Program-made: the position numbers and the translations under genes
The notes under the pieces: model-generated
What the model was told of the DNA's origin: nothing
Database searches by the model: none
The model's input: only the letters and a program-made list of their open reading frames with translations
In this document: positions 1-19,113 of the stretch, one piece after another
Position numbering within the stretch: the stretch's first letter is position 1
Layout: each line of letters opens with the position of its first letter
From: Rhynchonema sp. JSB1_4
Lineage: Eukaryota > Nematoda > Chromadorea > Monhysterida > Xyalidae
Length of the DNA stretch: 64,000 nucleotides
Direction: 5' to 3'
NCBI GenBank assembly: GCA_030248065.1
Contig: JASAMV010005084.1
Span: 41,193 to 105,192 of the forward strand

Positions 1-6464
<6,464 letters not shown>

Positions 6465-6757
6465 AGACTCCGATTCGCAAATTCAAATGCGAAAATTTCT
6501 GTGGAAAAGAATCAACTATAATACAGAATAACCACACCAGTTCGTTTTTCAAAGTAATGCCATTGGTGCAATTTGGCATTTCGACAACACGAAGGCAAAA
6601 AATGCGAAACGACAACTAGTGTGCACATATATGCTTTTATCCATTTGTAATTTGAAAAAAATAACAAATGAGTAATCGTGATCACAGTTCAAAAGACCCG
6701 ACTTCACGCAGCGCAGCTCATTATCGTCAGGAACGGTACTCAGTGAAAGACAATCCA

Positions 6758-9700
6758 CTATTTCGCCCAGTCTCCTTGCTGGTCGCAATGCACCTTCCTG
6801 ACATGCACCAAGACGTGATCTTTCCTCAGAAATCGCCGTCCGCACTGTTCGCACGCGTGCGGCCTGAGTCCCCCATGTGCCCTGTGCATGTGCACCGCTA
6901 GGTCGCGACGTTCGACGAAGCTCGTTTGACACACTTGACAGCACAGGTTGGCTTTGGACGATATCTGGCCGAAATGGATCACAAGTTGAATTCGTATCCT
7001 TGCAAGTGGTTTTTGATCAGCAAAACAATCATAATACAGGTATATCTGGTGTTGGATATGGATAATGGAGAAAAAATCAGTGCGCATTGTTTCGAGATAT
7101 ATAGGCAAACTACACCAACACGAGCTCGATTTCGCAGCTGGCAGTATCGTGAAACATTCTGACGTGGCTGCTGATTTGGAAAATGTTACACGTTGAAGAA
7201 TACAAAGTGGAGGGTGATGATTTTCTCTTTCTATTCGTTTTGAACACACATCACTTTCGAAATCGGGCTCGTGTTGGCGTAGTTAGCCTTTACAAACACA
7301 CAAGAGTCATTTGGGCACAAGCTCAATGCCGGATAGGGTTCCTGGGCTAAAAAGCGATTCACGAAACATTAGTCCCCACAGCGTTGGCAAAAAAAACTAA
7401 AAACAAATATTTTCCGCCAATAACCTGATTATGCTTGGCCCTTCGATGCCTGGCCAGCTGACTGGCCGTGGTGAATGCCTTATTGCCACATTGTTCACAA
7501 CTGTAGGGTTTGTGTTTGCGATGTTTCGCGTTGACGTGCGCCGTAAGAGCACCCTTTTCCGTCGCTGAATACTCGCATTCAACGCATTTGAACGGTCGAG
7601 TCTTGAGATGAACCTGAAATATAAAACACAAATTGAAACAAACATTCAATTCCCATTATACCCATAATAAATAGACAAAAATTGCAACATCATTGTGAAA
7701 TTTTATACCAAGACCACAAGAGTAAACAACCGTTTTGCGCTTGTACGGGGTTACGCGCGTATTGTCAAGCTATGATGGCAATCAAAGACCGGTTTTACGA
7801 TACACAGGTAAACGTTTCGCCAATAACATCACAAAGATTAATACAAAACTTTGAGCAAACCTTGCTAAAATGTCTATCCAGCAACGACTTGTAGATGTAC
7901 TCGTTACCACATTCAGAGCAAACGTGCTTTTTGCCACCGGGTGTATGCTGTTGCCTCCAAAATACAAGAAAAAAGCGAGTAGTTGCAGATTCCTTTCACT
8001 CATGATCTGCCCGCATAAGCACGACCATCGAAAAGTCACAGAGCAATAAGTTACTGTTTATCCAGACTCATATCCACCGGTAATATCAGTTCCAGTTCAA
8101 ACTTATCCTCCTAAACGGCCTTCCCCTTGACTTTGAAACAGCAAAACAACAAAGCAATTCATTGTTCGCATACCTTTGATGTTCATACAGATTCGGTCGG
8201 TTCCTTGCCACAAACTCACAAACGTCACACGCGAACTCGGCGACTGTTTGCCTGCGTCCGGATGCCGTCGCCCGTCGTCTGGCTGCCGCCACAAGGGCAC
8301 TGCGATGTGTTTGTACATGCCGAGTGAGGCCCTCGCTCGAGCGGAACTTGCGCGCGCAACTCTGAAGTGCGCACTTTCTCGTTATTATACAATTCGTTTG
8401 GTTTGTTGCTCGGTCGGTTCCTGAATTTCATGTTGCGTGGTCACATAGCTTTGGTAACAAGTTCGAGGTTAATTCGGACCCAGGTGATTTCCACATAGAC
8501 ATCTAAAACTGGACAATGGGTGGAATTCACAAAACAAAGTCAAGTTCACCGTCAAGGTTCAAAGTCAGATGTTTCAGCGTCACGCTGGCTGATGGACAAG
8601 ACGCGCTTTTCTAAACGAAGTGTCAACTTTGACGCGTTGTTGTGTATGGTTGCACGGTTTTCTCAACAAGCGTTCCAGAAGAGTATTGCCGTGTTTTAGG
8701 AATTTCTGCCCAGTGGTATTGATATAATGTTGCGATCACTGATCGCAGTCAAAATTTTTTCACCGCCGCTGTTGATCACCTGTTTATTTCTTTGCCTTGT
8801 TTCAGATAATCATAAAACTGGGAAATACTCTTCCAAAACGCTTGGGTTACATCCTTAAAATAATAATAAGGAGAGAAAAGCATCCAGTCATGCACAAGAA
8901 CTCGTCAAAGTTGACCCTTCGTTTACAAAATCGTGTCCACTGCATCAGCCAGCGTCAGCTCGAAACATCTGACTTTGAACTTCGACAGTGAGGTTGACGG
9001 TGAACTTGACTTTGTTTTGTGAATTCCACCCAATAAGAGCGAGATCAAACTTGAACATTTGCAGGACTAATTGCAATCAGACAGCAAATGTTTCTACACA
9101 TTCGTATACACGGTCCAGAGTGAGCGAAATAACGGTGAAAGAAAGACGATTCGACTCAGACAACAAAAATCAAACACAAACATCCAAACGAACGTGCCCA
9201 AGTACGCCAGCACAAGGCACACTGACCGGATAATTGCACGCGAACATCTGTTGTCTGTGCACCACATACAAATGTGTGTTCAACTGTGGTCGTGTATCGA
9301 ACGCCCGCGCGCATTGTACGCACAGATTCGACTCGTGTGCATGCACGCGTAGCACGTGCGCACGGCGGGCGCTGAGTGACGCGAAATGCGCACGGCACAA
9401 CTCGCAATGCAGTGATGATGATGATGATGATGCGGTACTGGTGTTGGTGCTGCTCTTGGCTGATGTTTCAATGGGAATGAGACTGTTGTTGTGGTTGGCC
9501 GATGCGAGTGTTTTAGACGCTGTTGGTTGCTGGTGTTGACTGTAGGAAGCATCTGGAAAATGACAACGAATGCATTTATCATTTGTTGTCCTATTCATTT
9601 TCAATGTTTTTTTCAAAACTCTTCTCACGGATGTCATCTGGAACGAAAAAAAAGCCGCGTGTTATTCAGATTCAGGTGACTGATGCGTAATACATCAGCA

Positions 9701-12700
9701 ACCCAAAAAAAACAACCACGATCCATTGCTACAAATAATTTCAGCACAACCGATGCAAGTCACCAAAAAAAAATATATGCTGAGTAACCAACCCGACAAC
9801 AACGGTGATGTGCCATCGTCCATCTCTTCATCACTGCCACAACCCATCACTCCATTCGATACCGTAACCTCATTCATCTGGTTACTGTGGGCTGGCTGCA
9901 GTCGATGTTGCTGATCGTAATGAGATGACAGCGACTCTTGCGACTGATGCAGTGAACCACATTCGTTGCACAGAAATCTGTGACACATGCAAATTATAGA
10001 TGTGACGTTGTCGGTCGTACAAAATGTTTCGCGAAGCCCTTACATTCAACCCTTTCGGCACCTTCAACACTGACGTATGAATCTTTCCTAAAAACAAATT
10101 TCACTCAAACAACAACGTTCTTGCCCATGCGGCGAAGTGCAGAATGACAGGGATCAGCCATGCATTTCAAACTTGAGACAACAAAGCCAGAGTGTATTGG
10201 TCGCACAATGACCATATAAGAATTCGTCAAATCAATCCTGATTTTCACGTTCAGTCACTCTTAACCACTGTGCTATTTGTGATTCTCACAAAACATTCTC
10301 AGCTAAAAATAATCTAGCAGATCAACCACGTTGCCGCAACATTCTTTTTACTACATGCTTTGTGTGCGATCACACAACGCAACGTCACCACCCCGTCACT
10401 TTCCCGCTTTACGATTCAGGAAAAAAAGTTGACCAATTCTTATAAAGTCATTGTGCGACCAATATCAGTTCGGCTAAACAGCCATCAATTGCAAACGACT
10501 CAGCTCAGCCCACCTCAGTCCGTTGTCCATTGACACACTATCGTTATCCAAACTCGTACAAGGCATGTCCGCCTGGTCATCACGCACTTGGTGCACTGAT
10601 ACTGGCAGTATCTGGTCATCGGTGATTGGCGGACCGACTGATACTGCGACCACCTCGACCTGAAATTAAACAATAATGCGTCCGTGTTTGAGTCCTAAAA
10701 ATTAGCGAAAATGTTTCGCTTCTTTGATATGAGTCGAGTCACACATTTATGTTCAGTTAAAACTCCGGGTAATGAACACGAATTGTCAGAAAAAAAGCTC
10801 AATCACACGCACCTGACTGTCACAAAGACCACCCGGCTGATGTGATGATGAGGAAAAAGCTGAAACTCCAAGGGCAGACTGAGTTGTCACTCGTGGCCAA
10901 GAAAACAACTAATAAAATAGCGCAAAATGGAGCCAACCAGGTCGATGCCAGGCATTCCTGATGACGGCGGCGTCGGTCGGATGGACGCGAAATGCGGACG
11001 CAGACAACGAGTCCAGATCTAAGTCCGGTCGGTGCACGTTCAGTCGTCGTTCGAGTGCCTGCTGTCGACGGCGACGTTCGGCCTGCGCGCACAGACGCGA
11101 CAGCGCACCGGACTGGATCGAATGCGCACCTGTGTTGCTTTCGGGTTGTGAAACATCAAGATACCACAGTGTTGGAGGCACTCGGGAGGGATACCTACTG
11201 CACCGGGCTCAGAGAGGGGATACCTACCGTATCGGAACCGATGGCCTGGGGTTGGTATCACAGGGGGGGGGTTCACACGATATCGTGTGAAAACGTAGTA
11301 TTTGCGCGCGGCGCGCGATTTTTGGGCATTTTGGGGTAAAACCATCGATTTTTTTCACAAGTCTTGGCCATTTAGGTCAAGAATTGGCACTTCTAGAGCA
11401 ATATCGGGGGATACAACTGAACCGGGTAAAAATCGGGGGAGGGAATACCTACTGTACTGGGTAACCCACCCCCCCTCCAGCTAGAACAGTGCCACACCTA
11501 GTACAGCACAAGCTCGCAGAATATGCCAGTCTAAAAAGGAGCAGCTGTGAATGAAAATACAACAGGAGGCAAGATAAGATATTGTTCATTAAGCTGGCGA
11601 TCATTGTTTTCACACCGATTAAGCGATGAGTTCAGATCCAAAAACATCAAACTTGATGACAACATCGATCAGAACGCACGACAAACACACGCATCAAAGC
11701 AGCACATACCAAACACATCGGCCGCCTCCAGCAGCAACGGCAGCTGTGCGTGTTTGATCTGCAACGGCTTTCCGTACATGTAGTCCACCAAGACGGGCAG
11801 TTGTCGAACGTAAATCGAATCGATGCCCGTCACGTGCAACGTGGACACGCCGGTCGAATGAAGCACGTCGTCGTGACCGTTGGCCCGCGCCTGTTCGTTG
11901 CACATCACCAACAGCTCATTCTCGAATTTCGTACTGAATGCGGCCAGCACCACGCGATGACAGTATATGTCCGGCTCGGTATCTGACCAGAAGAAAAAAA
12001 TGGGTGGTTTTCGGCTGAATCAGCGAGCAAGAGCTACTGATTGAGTAAATATTCAAAAAAGTGATTCACCAGAGAATCTCTCGCACAAAAACAACAGTGA
12101 GTGTGACGCTTCATCACGTCAGTTGGCATTTATATCCAGAAAACTGTCTGAAGGGTGACTATAGCCAGATGAATACACAACTGAAGCTGAAGAAAGCATG
12201 TGACACGCCCAACAGCACCAACCAGAGATCACGCGTACGTCAGTGTACATGTCGTCGGTTCGATATTTCAACAGCGAAATGCTCATAAACGAATCAAGCG
12301 CCGGTGCAGTGAGCTGCATGTACTTGGCATTGCCCAAATGACTGTATTGTGCGTTGTGCGTGTCACATGCTTTCACCAACGCGCCCATCTTCAACAGCAC
12401 AGCCGCCGAACGTAACACGGCCACTTTCGCCGTTTCGACCTGAAAAAATTAGCGAAACTGGCAGAGTACGTTCGTTAATTCTTAGGTTTGTTAAAAATGC
12501 TGTTCTCATGCCGCGTGAGCGAAGTCTGAATGCCGGTAAATTGTAAAAAGTTTGAGGGTTTGGCGGTCAATTTTTTATGCAAATAAATTTTAGATGCAAT
12601 TGCACTGCAGTGCACCCATTCACACAACAGCACTGACTTTTGCCCGCTTCGGCCTCTTTTCACAGCCGGTGCCAGTGCCACGCCTTGCCGGTGCGAACAT

Positions 12701-14970
12701 CTCCAGCCAATTGACCCCCAGAAAGCACCACGAGCAGATCTTACTGCTCGAGTAAAACGTCACTTGCCGCGCACAAAGGTGCAAGCCAGTGAAGTCATGC
12801 AATACTGAGCTTTGCTTCGCACGAACGAACGAACACAAGCCCCCCCCCCCCAATGTGTACTTGTGCGGGTAATCCATACATGAACTGCACCATTGCCGGC
12901 AGCAATTCCTGGTGTTCGACACGAAACTGTGAAACATTCAGTAATGTGTGACCGTCGGTTTGTTGCAGATATGCGTGGAAATATCCACTGTGCGCCGCCA
13001 ACACCCCGCGATGGCACGGAATGGTGCGCTCACCCTGCAAATACATACAATTCATTGTGTCAGTGCAGTGACAATCATCCTCCTCCTCCTAAGCGTTCCT
13101 CCCACCCCCAGAAAAATGAAGCTCGGGGCATGGTACCAAAGTGGGGGTAGGGTACCAGAGTGGGGCGGGTAGGGGGTGGTGTACCAGGCAGTGTAGCTCC
13201 TGGGGGGAGGGGGTTTCCCTCAGATGGTAGACTATCCCACTAATCTCCCCCTGCACAATTATTATGCCTTAATGCACTGATGTATAGGGGATTTTACTTA
13301 GGGGGGCTCTATTCCGGGGGCTCTATTAATTCACTAACCCCTTTTTGGGGGGTTGGGGCTGTATATTACGGGGGGCTCTATTCCGGGGGGCTGTATTTAG
13401 GTTTTTGCGGTACCTACTGCACCGGCCGAGCTGGGAGGCGTACCACTACGACTTAAGGGGGCATCTGGGAATTAAAATTTTTGGTGTCTAAATATTGATG
13501 AAAATGTGGTCGAGTGTCAAACTCGAAATCACTAACTTCGCGCGCAGCGTGACGTCTGCCGGACGGACTGACCAGACCGTTGGTACATAATATGTACCGT
13601 ATATTATACCGTAAAAACCTAAATACAGCCACCCCCCGGTATATAGCCTCCCCGTAATACAGCCCCCCAAAAAAAGGGGTCAGTAAATTAATAGAGCCCC
13701 CCTAAGTAACATCCCCTATGCCGTAAAACCTAAAATACAAGGGGGGCTGTATTTTTTCACTGACCCCTTTTAGGGGGCTGTATTTTTGGGGGGGGCTGTA
13801 TTTTTTCAATGCCCAAAATCTCAAAAAATGTTCCAAAAAATACCCCTAAAATGGAGTTCTGTCAGGGTGTTACTGGTCATTATTGAGTGTTTTCAGGTGC
13901 AGATCTTCCATAAAAGGCTTTACGTCATCATATACTCAACCACAAACGTTGTACACAAGGTGTCTTATACAAGAACTTGACTTTGCGGCCCCCAAGCGGG
14001 GAATTCCAAGTTGGGGGGGGGGGGTGCATTTTGGGGGGGGGGCTCTATTTTTTAACAGACCCCTTTTATGGGGCTGTATTTTTGGAGGGCTCTGTTTTTG
14101 GGGGCTCTATTTTAGGGAATACGGCAGTGATGTAGTTGGTCCGAGCAAGAAAGCTAGCTAGCTGGAGGGGTCCGGCACAAGAAAGCTAGCTAGCTAGCCG
14201 GGTACCCCGATTTGGGGGGTATTGGTCCAGAAGTCAAAAACAGGAGCATAAAATTTGGTCTAAATTATGCTAAAATAAGCCTTAAAATGCGTATTTTTGT
14301 GCACGTGTGAGAAAATTTGAACGAATTTGACCATTTTGTCCCATAAAATGGTCATTTTGGCACTAAAATAAACACTTTTCTTACTTGATGACCGGAGCAA
14401 GAAAGCTAGCTAGCCAGTTTGGGGGGGGGGGGTCTGGGTTTCGGAGCAAGAAAGCTACCTAGCAGTTGGGGGGGGGGGTAATACCCCCCCATACCCCCCC
14501 AACCACATCACTGGAATACGGTACAGTAGTGTATTAAGGCTTGATAGTGGTGCACAGGTACATTTATGCACGTTTGTTGTTCGTTCAGAGCACATAATAC
14601 GCCTTTTATTGACGAATAGACACGAGCAAATGCGATTACAAGCGAAAAAACATCCTTTCCAACCCCTTTTTAGGGGTTTTTGGGGGTATTTCTGGGAACA
14701 ATTTTTAAGGTTCGGGTCAGTGAATTAATGGAGCCCCCCCTTCTATTTGGGTTTTTTGCGCTAACAAGAAAACTGAACGTTAAAACTAACACTCATAACA
14801 ATGACAACGTCACAGAATTGATTTTGAGTATAGAATCGTTGCAATGCCGCCAACAATAGCGAAGCGGATTCAGCGCCTTTGACAATCACCAGGTCTTTGC
14901 GAACTTGCGAGCGTCGCTTTGACATCGGTTTGGTTTGGTTTGTGCCTGAATATAGACGACCGAGCGTCAA
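6758..14970 (-). CDS. Double-BTB, multi C2H2 zinc-finger protein
   Basis: Probable nuclear DNA-binding regulator. Exon 1 (about 14970-14785) gives the start of BTB1, ending FCDVVI. Exon 2 (about 13040-12870) continues GERTIPCHRGVLAAHSGYF. Exon 3 (about 12424-12225) closes BTB1 (VLLKMGALVKACD) and opens BTB2 (YRTDDMYTDVRVIS). Exon 4 (11982-11710) completes BTB2 (PDIYCHRVVLAAFS through LLLEAADVF). Phases agree across these junctions. An Arg/Gln-rich exon starts at 11129; acidic exons follow at about 10860 and 10660-10510. C2H2 fingers occur at about 9975, 9430-9270, 8240, 7930, 7600-7430 and 6950-6760, with the stop at 6758. The junction between the acidic exons and the first finger (about 10.1-9.97 kb) could not be phase-resolved, so fusion of two adjacent genes is the main alternative. 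The start could be the ATG at 14970 or at 14925. Confidence 0.72.
7103..7289. mobile_element. MITE with AGGC(A/T)AACTAC(A/G)CCAACACGAG ends
   Basis: About 32-bp inverted ends at 7103 and 7289. A diverged copy in the opposite orientation lies at 40980-41166. This copy is in an intron next to the last zinc-finger exon. Confidence 0.75.
8517..9032. mobile_element. Long inverted-repeat (foldback-like) element
   Basis: About 85 bp starting TGGGTGGAATTCACAAAAC is repeated inverted at the other end (ends TGTGAATTCCACCCA), with about 350 bp between. No clear target duplication. It lies between zinc-finger exons. Confidence 0.7.
10197..10462. mobile_element. Tc1/mariner-type MITE, TTGGTCGCACAATGAC ends (copy 1)
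   Basis: Inverted ends TTGGTCGCACAATGAC and GTCATTGTGCGACCAA, flanked by TA/TA. A second copy of nearly the same length is at 41671-41944. Confidence 0.85.
11163..11496. mobile_element. Probable hAT-related element with iterated GGATACCTACTG words
   Basis: GGATACCTACTG/GGAATACCTACTG words lie near both ends, with G/C runs and a central GCGCGCGGCGCGCG palindrome like those in the hAT elements elsewhere here. Termini are ambiguous (CAGTGTTGGAGG, and CCTCCAGCTAGAACAGTG). It sits just upstream of an exon acceptor of the BTB gene. Confidence 0.45.
13190..14765. repeat. Cluster of G-run repeat elements in the first BTB intron
   Basis: Pieces of the CCGTAAAAACC and CCGTAAAACC families: one 3' end at 13410, a 5' end at 13609, another at about 13720, and a region at 14521-14760 that is an inverted relative of 19960-20200. 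Recurrent words are poly-G followed by CTCTATT or CTGTATTTTT, and TTCACTGACCCC. A half hAT end (CAGTGTAGCTCCTGG) lies at 13192. Confidence 0.75.
14125..14513. mobile_element. hAT-type MITE, CAGTGATGTAGTTGG ends (copy 1)
   Basis: Ends CAGTGATGTAGTTGG and CCAACCACATCACTG; exact 8-bp target duplication GAATACGG. Subterminal word GCAAGAAAGCTAGCTAGC is iterated at both ends. It inserted at the 3' terminus of an older CCGTAAAACC element. Confidence 0.92.
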
Positions 14971-14999
14971 AGAAATGTAACCTACGGGGTTATTTTTAT

Positions 15000-15489
15000 T
15001 AATGTGTTAGGAACATAATTAACAGAAATGTAACACAGACTAGGAATTTCGAAAATGGAGATTGAAAAGAAATGAAACCGAAACATCAAGTAAACCGTCA
15101 CGAGACGACCGAATACACGAACATGAACAAAATTAACCAACCTAGGCAATCGAACAACAATTTCACAACGCGACCAACGGCAACGACACTGGTGTTAGTG
15201 ACACCATAACAGTAACAGCAACAGATTAGAACCGAAACAGCGACAACCACACGCAAATTGATAGCTTGTGCCAATAATATGCAGCAACATTTTAATTTTT
15301 TTGAACGTTGGAATGAGCTGAAAATGAAGCAGCATTTCTGCAGTTTCACGTCGGTATGATAAGAAATATTTAATTAAAAAACTTTATTTTGAGTGAAATC
15401 CCAAATTCTATCATAACAATGGGCGCGAACGCGAAGGGTAGTTTTGAATTTGTGAGATGAGTTTACGGAGATGACATATTCGGGCAGAC
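15000..15489. other. No gene recognised
   Basis: Unique AT-rich sequence upstream of the BTB gene. It could hold the promoter and 5' leader of that minus-strand gene. No coding exon or repeat could be supported. Confidence 0.5.
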
Positions 15490-15855
15490 CAGTGTAGTTC
15501 CTGGGGGGGGGTCTCCCTAAGGTACAGTGCTGTGGCGGGGGGGGGGGGGTGGGGGGGGTCCCCCCAATGGTACCCTACCCGCCCCGGCCTGGTACGCTAC
15601 CCCCCTACCCGCCCCGCTCTGGTACCCTACCCCCCTACCCGCCCCGCCCTGGTACCCTACCCGCCCCGATTTTTACCCCCAAAATGCCCATTTTTCGGTC
15701 AAAAATGCCCAAATTTCGACCGAAAACCCTAAAAAGTGCAAAAAATCTCGCGCTGCGCGCGATATATGCACTTTTTAGTACATAAAAACAGGCACGCGAA
15801 AAAACTTGTGTTGTACCCTACCCGCCCCGAAAAATCTTCCCCCCCCCTCCCCCCC

Positions 15856-16705
15856 CAGTGTAGTTCCTGGGGGGGAGGGGGTCCCCCCCTCGGGTACGCT
15901 ATCTCCCCCTCGGGTGGTACACTATCCCCCTATCTACCCCTCCGGGTAGGGTTAGAGGTCGGGGGGGGGGTACCCGACACCCGACAGCCGACATCTGGAA
16001 GTACCCGACACACGACACCCGACATCTCGAAAAAAAAGCCGACACCCGACACCCGACAGTTGCAAAAAAACCCGACACCCGACATCTAGTTTTTGAAAAA
16101 ACCCGACACCTGTTTTTGGACCAAAAACAGGCAAATTTTTGCTCATTTGCATCATGAGTGCAATTTTTTGGCTCAAGTTACGGAATTCAAGTATTTTCAC
16201 ACGAAATAAACACCAAAATGTCACATTCTGCGCCTTCGGAAACATTTGGTTCGAAGAAAATTCTCTCAAAATTCTTCTCTCAGCAATACTGATGTTTTGA
16301 ACCGTAAGTGTCGGGTGTCGGGTGTCGGGTCCGAAAAAGCCCGACACCCGACATCTGGGGGTACCCGACAGCCGACACCCGACATCTCTCTAACCCTACC
16401 TCCGGGTACACTATCTCCCCCAATTTTTGCCTAAAATGGCCATTTTTAGGCCTAAAATGGGCATTTTTAGGCCTAAAATGTGTGATTTTCTGGTCAATGT
16501 TCTCAAAAGTCGCCAAAATACCCTTTTTATGAAGAATTTTTTCCAAAAAGGGGCAAAAATAGGTCAAATTTTCTACCTCAAAAAGTGACTTTTTCCCAAA
16601 TTTGGGTCTTCCCCCCCCCCTTCCCCCCCTCGGGGGTACACTATCTCCCCCTCCGAAAAAAACGGAGGGCCCGCTATCTCCCCCTCCGGACCAGGAACTA
16701 CACTG
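15856..16705. mobile_element. Nested hAT-type element, CAGTGTAGTTCCTGG ends
   Basis: Both ends are complete. It is inserted in a C-run so the duplication reads as C7-8. The subterminal word here is the variant GGTACACTATCTCCCCCT. Contains a further nested element. Confidence 0.85.
15947..16398. mobile_element. Nested hAT-type element, TAGGGTTAGAGG ends
   Basis: Ends TAGGGTTAGAGG and CTCTCTAACCCTA; exact 8-bp duplication CCTCCGGG. Iterated CCCGACACCCGACATCT words lie at both ends. This is the innermost of four nested elements. Confidence 0.9.
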
Positions 16706-17153
16706 CCCCCCCCCCCCCAAACCGGATTCCCCCCCCCCCCAAAAATCCCAGGTACACTACCCCCCTACCCGCCCCGATTTTTTCCACCTATGTACCCTAC
16801 CCGCCCCGCAAAAGTAGCCACAGCACTGCTAAGGTACACTAACCGCCGCGACCAAGGTGCACTAGTACATTAACCGCCGCGCCAGGTACACTAACCGCTT
16901 CAATTTTTGCCTAAGATCGGCATTTTTAGGGTGATTTTTAGGTCAATGATGTCAAAAGTCGCCAAAATACCCTTTTTATGGAGAATTTTTTCCAAAAAGG
17001 TGCAGAAATCGGTCAAATTTGCTTCCTCAAAAAGTGACTTTTTCCTGAATATGGGTCTTCCCACCCCCCCTTCCTTCCCCCCAGGAAGGTACGTTAACCG
17101 CCGCACGGAAAAAAGGGGTAGGTACACTAACCGCCGCGCCGGACCAGGAACTA

Positions 17154-19113
17154 CCGTAAAACCTAAAATACAAGGGGGGGCTGTATTTTTTCACTGACCC
17201 CTTTTAGGGGGGGCTGTATTTTTGGGGGGCTCTATTTTTTTGGGGGGGGCTGTATTTTTTCGCTGCCCAAAATCTCAAAAAATGTTCCAAAAAATACCCC
17301 TAAAATGGAGTTCTGTCAGGGTTTTACTGGTCATTATTGAGTGTTTTCAGGTGCAGATCTTCCATAAAAGGCTTTACGTCATCATATACTCAACCACAAA
17401 CGTTGTACACAAGGTGTCTTACACAAGAACTTGACTTTACGACCCACAAGCGGGGAATAAGTTGGGGGGGTGTATTTTTTGGGGGGGGGGGCTCCTGACC
17501 CCTTTTAGGGGGGGGGCTGTATTTTTGGGGGGGGGGCTCTATTTTTTTGGGGGGGGGCTCTATTTTAGGGCATACGGTACACTGTCTGGGGGCCAAATGA
17601 AAAATATAACCCCCCAATAATGCACCCCCCCATAAATTGAACCCCCGAAAAATAACCCTAGTGAAAAAATAGACCCCCCGGGTTTATACTGGCAGGCGGA
17701 AAAAAAACCGGTTTTTTTTTCGGAAAAAAAAACCGAAAAAAGCCGTTTTTTTTCCGAGACCCGAATACTTTTCCATTTATTTTTCCGTGGGTACCTTTTC
17801 GGTTTTTGATCGGAAAAATATCGGTACTTTATTCCAATTTTTCCAAAAAATTGTAATGCAAAACTGATGAGTTTTTCGATTTCAGTGAAAAATTGGCTCG
17901 AGCACAAAAATTAACCGGCCCAAAATGGGCCAAAAAGCGTGTAAACCACGTGTTTTCGACTGACTTCAACACTCTTCAAGAGCACTCTCGTCACTTCGAA
18001 CAAATTTTGCACTGAAATTGTTATATTTTTCGAAATTACCGTAAAAACCTAAACAGAAGGGGGGGGCTCTATTAACTCACTGACCCCATTTTGGGGGGGC
18101 TCTATTACGGGGGGGCTCTATTCCGGGGGGGCCTCTATTACCGTAAAACCTAAAATACAAGGAGGGCCGTATTTTTTCACTGACCCTTTTTAGGGGGGGC
18201 TGTATTTTTGGGGGCTCTATTTTTTGGGGGGGGGCTGTATTTTTTCGCTGCCCAACATCTCAAAAAATGTTCCAAAAAATACCCCTAAAATGGAGTTCTG
18301 TCAGGGTTTTACTGGTCATTATTGAGTGTTTTCAGGTGCAGATCTTCCATAAAAGGCTTTACGTCATCATATACTCAACCACAAACGTTGTACACAAAGG
18401 TGTCTTACACAAGAACTTGACTTTACGACCCACAAGCGGGGAATTCCACGTTGGGGGGGGGCTGTATTTTTTGGGGGGGGGGGGGCTCCTGACCCCTTTT
18501 AGGGGGGGGGGCTGTATTTTTTGGGGGGGGGCTCTATTTTTTGGGGGGGGCTCTATTTTAGGGCATACGGTACACTGTCTGGGGGCCAAATGAAAAATAT
18601 AACCCCCCAATAATTGACCCCCCCATAAATTGAACCCCCGCAAAATAACCCTAGTGAAAAAATAGACCCCCCGGGTTTATACTGGCAGGCGGAAAAAAAA
18701 CCGAAAAAAACCGTTTTTTTTCCGAGACCCGAATACTTTTCCATTTATTTTTCCGTGGGTACCTTTTCGGTTTTTGATCGGAAAAATATCGGTACTTTAT
18801 TCCAATTTTTCCAAAAAATTGTAATGCAAAACTGATGAGTTTTTCGATTTCAGTGAAAAATTGGCTCGAGCACAAAAATTAACCGGCCCAAAATGGGCCA
18901 AAAAGCGTGTAAACCACGTGTTTTCGACTGACTTCAACACTCTTCAAGAGCACTCTCGTCACTTCGAACAAATTTTGCACTGAAATTGTTATATTTTTCG
19001 AAATTACCGTAAAAACCTAAACAGAAGGGGGGGCTCTATTAACTCACTGACCCCATTTTGGGGGGGCTCTATTACGGGGGGGGGGCTCTATTCCGGGGGG
19101 GGGGCCTCTATTA
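17154..19113. repeat. Tandem duplication of a composite transposon unit (about 970-987 bp, two copies plus part)
   Basis: CCGTAAAACCTAAAATAC starts recur at 17154, 18141 and 19114. Each full unit holds a CCGTAAAACC element, the left part of a TATACTGGCAGG element, and the left part of a CCGTAAAAACC element. The two units are nearly identical, including the flanking CACTGTCTGGGG. Confidence 0.85.

Larger units (their letters stand above)
15525..16828. mobile_element. hAT-type element, CAGTGCTGTGGC ends (copy 1)
   Basis: Ends CAGTGCTGTGGC and GCCACAGCACTG; exact target duplication CTAAGGTA. Subterminal word GGTACCCTACCCGCCCC is iterated. Contains a central CGCGCTGCGCGCG palindrome and a nested hAT element. 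Confidence 0.9.
15490..17584. mobile_element. hAT-type element (CAGTGTAGTTCCTGG ends), host of nested insertions
   Basis: The left end CAGTGTAGTTCCTGG is at 15490. The right end is split: CCAGGAACTA at 17144-17153 and the final CACTG at 17580-17584, separated by a CCGTAAAACC element with TA duplication. The CAGTGCTGTGGC element lies inside. The flanking 8-mers do not match, probably because the right flank belongs to a tandem array. Confidence 0.75.

Noticed and set aside
15549..15785. Pro/Tyr-rich frames in G/C-rich DNA (also at 53852-54113)
   Set aside because: They lie entirely inside hAT subterminal repeats; the TYPPRPGT-like pattern is the repeated GGTACCCTACCCGCCCC word.
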